DNA from: Agrostemma githago
Lineage: Eukaryota; Streptophyta; Magnoliopsida; Caryophyllales; Caryophyllaceae
Assembly (NCBI GenBank): GCA_958450325.1
Contig: OY288241.1
Span: forward strand, 50,850,078-50,914,077
DNA: 64,000 bases
Reading direction: 5' to 3'
Part shown: piece after piece, positions 60,912 to 64,000 of the stretch
Layout: the number at the start of each line of letters is the position of its first letter
How positions within the stretch are numbered: the first letter of the stretch is position 1
Notes under the pieces: generated by a model
The model's database searches: none
What the model saw: only the letters and a program-made list of their open reading frames with translations
What the model was told of the DNA's origin: nothing
Made by a program: the position numbers and the translations under genes

Positions 60912-61134
60912 GGGGGAGTGAAATAATATCTCAAGAATATTCCTTGTATTGTTATAAGAAAGATATTATTGTAGAGATATATGTTTGCCCTTAATAGATA
61001 CTAGAGTTATGGTAATACTAGTATTACTTGCAATAGAAGATACTAGAGATATTATATTCCTTGTATATAAGGATACTTGTATGATGGTTGAAATTAATGA
61101 GAAAAAACTTTCCCTAAAGCTTTGAATTTATTAT

Positions 61135-64000
61135 TGAAAGTTAATGTAATCCCCTGATTTGGGTGATCATTATTCCATTGATTATATAGTAGTTACAAAG
61201 ATTACACATAATCATAAAGATACAGAGTATAGAATAATATCATACACAAACGGAATATGATTAGGATATAATCCTCTAAAGTAGGTAACTATTAATACAA
61301 GATATTTACATTATCTAATACGCCCCCTCAGTCGGAGCGGGAAGAGACCGGACGCTGAGGCTGGATCGAAAACGGTCAAATAGATGCCGAGGAAAGCCTT
61401 TAGTGAATATGTCGGCGTACTGATACTCAATGTGTTTAGTGCGTTGGTGTTGAACAGGGTTACCGGTAAGATACACAGCAGATACATTGTCACAGAAGAC
61501 AAGAGTAACATTACGGAGGGGAAGATGTAGCTCGAGTAACAAGTTACGGAGCCACGTTGTTTCAGCAACAACATTAGCTACTCCCCTATATTCAGCTTCC
61601 GTGCTGGACCGGGACACAGTGGATTGTCGTTTGGACGACCAAGAAATTAAATTGTCCCCGAGAAATACACAATAGCCCGACGTAGAACGCCGAGAATCTG
61701 GGCAACCAGCCCAGTCAGCGTCCGAGTAAGCTGTCAGCTTAAGTGACCTCGAGATTCCAATATGAAGTCCATGACTGATCGTGCTCTTAACGTAGCATAA
61801 TACTCGCTTGAGAAAAGCGAAATGAGGTTCTCGAGGTTCGTGCATAAACAAATATACCTGCTGGACAATGTAAGCAATATCGGGCCTCGTGAAGGTTAAG
61901 TATTGGAGCGCACCAGCTAGTCTCCGATAAAGAGTCGAGTTTGCGACAATTGGGCCGAAAGTAGGGCTTAGTTTGGATCCGGGCTCAACAGGCGTGGTGG
62001 TAGAATTACAATCCGCCATAGACGCTCGAGTTAGGATATCCATTGCATATTGTTTCTGTGACAAGAACAGACCGGATTTGTTGCGAGACATGGTGATACC
62101 AAGAAATTGATGTAGGTGGCAAGGTCGGTCATCACAAATTCGCGAGATAGACATGAAATAATTGACCGAAGCAGGGCTGTGGATGAAGCTGTAAGTATGA
62201 TATCGTCAACGTAAAGTAATAGATATGCAGTTTCAGACCCACGTTGATGAATGAACAAAGAGGGATCGCACAAGATGCCACGGAACCCTTTGGACACAAT
62301 ATAAGTCGTGAATCGCTAAAACCAGGCGCGTGGTGCCTGTTTTAACCCATATAAAGACTTACAGAGTCGACAAACATGACTCGGTTTGGATGAATCTCGA
62401 AACCCAGGGGGTTGGTGCATATACACCATCTCGGCTAAGTCTCCGTGTAGAAACGCGTTCTTAACATCGAGATGATGGATAGGCCACTGGCGGGGCACGA
62501 CAATGCTAAGAACGGTTCTAATTGTGGTCGGTTTTACAACCGGGCTAAACGTTTCATCACAGTCAATGCCAAGTTGCTGAGTTTTTCCATTTGCAACCAA
62601 ACGAGCCTTGTAGCGCTGCAGAGAACCGTCAGACCAAAATTTGTGACGAAAGAGCCACATACACCGAATAATAGAGGCGTCACCGGGACGAAGTACGAGT
62701 TCCCAAGTTTTATTATTAATTAAGGCACGATACTCCTCTACCATGGCGGCATTCCAGTTCGAGTCCCAAAGGGCGTCAAGGTGAGATTTGGGTAGAGCGG
62801 AAATGGATGGGGGTGGAGGTTCATGGGTACTTTTGGTTTAAAAATTCCGTGTGTGGCACGGGTGGCCATGGGGTGGGATGGTTGAGGTAGTGGAGGTGGT
62901 GGAGGTGGGTGTATTGGTGAAGGGTGTAGTGGAGGGTGTCGAAGATGGGGTTAATTGGTGGGATATGGATGATACATTGTGGAGATGGGTTGAAGGTGAG
63001 GATTGTGGGCCTAAGGTATTTGGGCTGAGTGGGGGGTTTTGGTTAGTGGGGGTGGGCCTATTGGAAGAACTGTTGGGAAACAAGACAGGTATGAGAGAGG
63101 AGGAAGTCGGGTCGAGCGAGCAGTAATCGAGGGACGAGGTGGATGACGCAAAAGGAAAAACGGTCTTGTCGAAAGTGACGTGACGGGAGACGTAGAGTTT
63201 ACCCGTGGAGATGTCCAGACACCGGTATCCACGCTGATTCGGAGGATATCCGAGGAAAACACAACGTGTTGATCGTGGATCGAATTTGTGATGACGGTTT
63301 GCTGACAAATTTGGAAAACACAAGCAACCGAACACCGAAGGTGATCGTAGGTGGGATGACGGAGGTAGAGAAGGGATGACGGGGTTCGATTTTGGATGGA
63401 CGTGGAGGGAAGAATATTGTGGAGGTAGACCGCGACATGAAGAGCATCGACCCAGAGGTGGTCGGGACCGACGCGTGGGATAATAATACAAGTACAATTT
63501 CGTTTAGTCGACGGAGCATGCGTTCGGCCTTTTCATTTTGTTGGGACGTTTTAGGACACGAAAACCGAAACACAAGACCATTTTGGGCCGCAAATGTGTG
63601 AAATGGGGAGTTATCGAATTCTCGACCCATATCACATTGGAAACTTTTAATGTCGCGACCGAATTGAGTTTTAACATATTTTGCAAATTGGATAAATTTT
63701 TGATGGGTGTCCGATTTGAATTTTAACGGGAATACCCAAAGAAAATTTGTAAAATAATCGACTAAAACGAGATAATATTTGTATCCATTTTTACTTAACA
63801 CAGGTGATGTCCATAAATCACCGTGTATTATGTCGAACGGTGCAAGAGAGACAGATGTGGAAGCATGAAACGGTAAGCGACGAAGTTTACTAATTTGACA
63901 CGATGAGCAAAGATGGCTCGAGTTATTCTTATTACATGAAATAGTAGAAGTACGACGCAAAAAATCTAAAATACTAGGACTTGGGTGACCGAGGCGCTCA
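61135..64000 (-). mobile_element. Ty1-copia retrotransposon copia-2 (decayed; continues beyond window)
   Basis: On the minus strand, pol runs from beyond 64000 down to 61315. A polypurine tract CTGAGGGGGCG (about 61317-61327) follows, and then a 3' LTR of about 180 bp down to about 61135, where it directly abuts the LTR of copia-1. The 5' half lies outside the window. Confidence 0.85.
61315..64000 (-). pseudogene. copia-2 pol polyprotein pseudogene (partial)
   Basis: Integrase piece (63199-63960: DIIHGDLW, FQCDMGREF and QQNEKAERM hold the D, D and E positions), a Ser/Thr/Pro-rich linker (62838-63497), reverse transcriptase (62316-62744: KARLVANGKTQ, LDVKNAFLHGDL and SLYGLKQAPRAW; 62031-62297: YVDDIIL) and RNase H (61315-62154: SDADWAGC, STEAEYRGV and ADIFTKG). 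A stop after LKQAPRAWF, a frame change near 62120-62150 and another in the integrase break it. Between KHIE and YADIFTKG the spacing is about 20 residues shorter than usual, an in-frame deletion. Confidence 0.88.

Larger units (their letters stand above)
56298..61133 (+). mobile_element. Ty1-copia retrotransposon copia-1 (decayed)
   Basis: The LTRs are 56298-56511 and 60919-61133 (about 215 bp), about 7-8% diverged by manual comparison. The primer-binding site TGGTATCAGAGCC lies at 56512-56524 and the polypurine tract TTGAGGGGGAG at about 60908-60918. The pol order protease, integrase, reverse transcriptase, RNase H is copia-type. No gag was recognised between 56525 and 57548. No target-site duplication was found. 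Confidence 0.9.

Noticed and set aside
57549..64000. Integrated plant pararetrovirus
   Set aside because: The domain order protease, integrase, reverse transcriptase, RNase H with LTRs and a tRNA-Met site is that of Ty1-copia elements, not of caulimovirids.

Overview
This window is a repeat-dominated stretch of a plant nuclear genome. The evidence is high AT content, GT-AG introns, a plant polyamine oxidase gene fragment, and plant-type transposons: a CACTA element, Helitrons, MULE/hAT/Stowaway MITEs, tRNA-derived SINEs, Ty1-copia and Ty3-gypsy elements, an L1-like LINE, a Cassandra TRIM and solo LTRs. A eudicot is likely. Frequent ACTCCGTA octamers make me suspect Caryophyllales, but that is a weak inference. 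I see no complete, uninterrupted host gene.

Layout. 1-5.8 kb: the end of a minus-strand LTR retrotransposon split by a 2.7-kb CACTA element (699-3400) with an ATC target duplication. 6-18 kb: AT-rich sequence with a SINE, a 187-bp tandem duplication, several Helitron-like 3' termini, Stowaway MITEs, a 450-bp hAT MITE and minisatellites. 18.2-29.8 kb: three Helitrons in one orientation (H1-H3). H1 carries a seven-exon RPA1-like gene, and all three carry tandem arrays of a short module. 25.8-32.8 kb: six exons of a minus-strand polyamine oxidase gene with H3, MULE MITEs and a SINE in its introns. The 5' FAD-binding exons and the last exon are absent. 33.7-38.3 kb: a decayed Ty3-gypsy element with MULE and hAT MITEs inserted in its coding region. 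38.4-40.1 kb: a 5'-truncated LINE. 42-48 kb: a non-coding retroelement region interrupted by a solo LTR that contains a second solo LTR of the same family, each with its own 5-bp target duplication. 48.0-48.5 kb: Cassandra with a 5S rRNA-like segment. 48.7-51.1 kb: a fourth, inverted Helitron (H4). 51.9-55.6 kb: a young non-coding LTR element. 56.3-64 kb: two decayed copia elements lying tail to tail.

Most interesting signal. H1-H4 share a repeated module of roughly 100-160 bp. It contains TCCCACATCG, the upstream sequence element of plant snRNA promoters, then a TATA box about 27-32 nt downstream, a short leader, and an inverted repeat AGTCTTAA...TTAAGACT. Modules point in the same direction as their Helitron. 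They look like tandem arrays of tiny promoter-plus-hairpin units carried by rolling-circle transposons. Whether they are transcribed cannot be told from sequence alone.

Other notable points are a six-copy palindrome array that has been homogenised within each of the two nested LTRs, a Helitron inside the polyamine oxidase intron flanked by a near-identical 32-bp direct repeat, and an LTR plus primer-binding site lying inside a copia element.
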